DNA from: Methylobacteriaceae bacterium
GTDB lineage: Bacteria > Pseudomonadota > Alphaproteobacteria > Rhizobiales > Beijerinckiaceae
Assembly: GCA_019247255.1 (NCBI GenBank)
Contig: JAFAPJ010000605.1
Span: 1-5,620 of the forward strand
Length of the DNA stretch: 5,620 nucleotides
Reading direction: 5' to 3'
Shown in pieces: positions 5,344 to 5,620 of this stretch (positions are counted from its first letter, which is position 1; each line of letters begins with the position of its first letter). A program made the translations under genes and the position numbers. The notes under the pieces were generated by a model. The model saw only the letters and a list, made by a program, of their open reading frames with translations. It had not been told where the DNA came from and searched no databases.

Positions 5344-5620
5344 ATGTCGGAACGCGTCACGTTACTCGGAGCCACGGGCTCGGTCGGCCGATCGACGGTC
5401 GAGGTGCTGCGCCAGCACCGCGATCGCTTCGAGGTCGCGGCCGTGGTGGCCGGCGGCAACGCGGAGGGACTCGCCGCGCTCGCACGCGAATTCAGCGCCG
5501 GCTTCGCGGCCCTTGCGGATCCGGCCAAGGGTCCGGCGCTCCGCGAGGCGCTCGCGGGCAGCGGCATCGACTCCGGGGCGGGACCCGCGGCCGTGAAGGA
5601 GGCGGCGCAGCGCGAGGCCG
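5344..5620 (+). CDS. dxr: 1-deoxy-D-xylulose 5-phosphate reductoisomerase, 5' part
   Basis: Dxr rearranges and reduces 1-deoxy-D-xylulose 5-phosphate to 2-C-methyl-D-erythritol 4-phosphate with NADPH, the committed step of the MEP isoprenoid pathway. Only the first 92 codons of about 390-400 are present; the frame is open at the window edge. Residues 5-18 (VTLLGATGSVGRST) form the Rossmann NADPH-binding motif, and FEVAAVVAGGNAEGLAALAREF (29-50) matches the following strand-helix region where the family has VxALxAGxN. The catalytic metal-binding and substrate residues lie beyond the window. ATG at 5344 is preceded by GAGGG (5336-5340). Codon 7 is TTA, the only TTA codon I find in any gene here. 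The order uppS-cdsA-dxr is common in proteobacteria and usually continues with rseP and bamA, which I cannot see. Confidence 0.95.
   Translation, partial: MSERVTLLGATGSVGRSTVEVLRQHRDRFEVAAVVAGGNAEGLAALAREFSAGFAALADPAKGPALREALAGSGIDSGAGPAAVKEAAQREA

Noticed and set aside
1..5620. Mobile element, CRISPR, tRNA/rRNA, defence or biosynthetic cluster
   Set aside because: No transposase or recombinase gene, regular repeat-spacer array, tRNA-like fold or unknown gene was seen. All coding space is taken by seven conserved housekeeping genes in a familiar order.

Overview
The window is a compact, essential housekeeping cluster, read entirely on the + strand: rpsB - tsf - pyrH - frr - uppS - cdsA - dxr (the last cut off by the window end). 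DNA is very GC-rich, with strong G/C preference at third codon positions. The gene order and an S2 protein carrying a helix-hairpin-helix-like C-terminal extension point to an alphaproteobacterium, most likely a member of the Hyphomicrobiales (Rhizobiales). A Methylobacterium/Bradyrhizobium-type lineage is plausible, but I cannot name a genus from the sequence alone.

Layout. Bases 1-175 hold no gene. They contain a G/C-rich inverted repeat (1-44), a plausible sigma-70-type promoter (about 40-68), and a leader with two perfect hairpins and a possible Shine-Dalgarno-masking helix in front of rpsB. rpsB (176-1249) encodes ribosomal protein S2 of 357 residues, well over 100 longer than the common core. 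After a 99-base gap with two hairpins comes tsf (1349-2308, EF-Ts). A GC hairpin with a GCGA loop followed by four T residues (2314-2336) lies just behind tsf and is a candidate terminator or attenuator. pyrH (2370-3086, UMP kinase) appears to start at GTG. frr (3139-3702, ribosome recycling factor), uppS (3730-4500, undecaprenyl diphosphate synthase), cdsA (4502-5332, CDP-diacylglycerol synthase) and dxr (5344 to the window end, DXP reductoisomerase) follow with gaps of 52, 27, 1 and 11 bases.

How the genes work together. rpsB, tsf and frr supply the translation machinery: a small-subunit protein, the EF-Tu recycling factor and the factor that splits post-termination ribosomes. pyrH supplies UDP and hence UTP/CTP for RNA, for UDP-sugars and for the CTP used by CdsA. 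uppS, cdsA and dxr serve the envelope. Dxr commits carbon to isoprenoid precursors by the MEP pathway, UppS condenses those precursors into the C55 carrier lipid for peptidoglycan and other glycans, and CdsA makes the CDP-diacylglycerol precursor of phospholipids. The cluster thus couples protein synthesis, pyrimidine supply and envelope lipid synthesis.

I found no mobile element, CRISPR array, tRNA/rRNA gene or defence system, and no previously undescribed system. The observations most worth a second look are the S2 extension, the RNA structures ahead of rpsB and tsf, the hairpin-plus-T element between tsf and pyrH, and the tandem CTA codons in frr.
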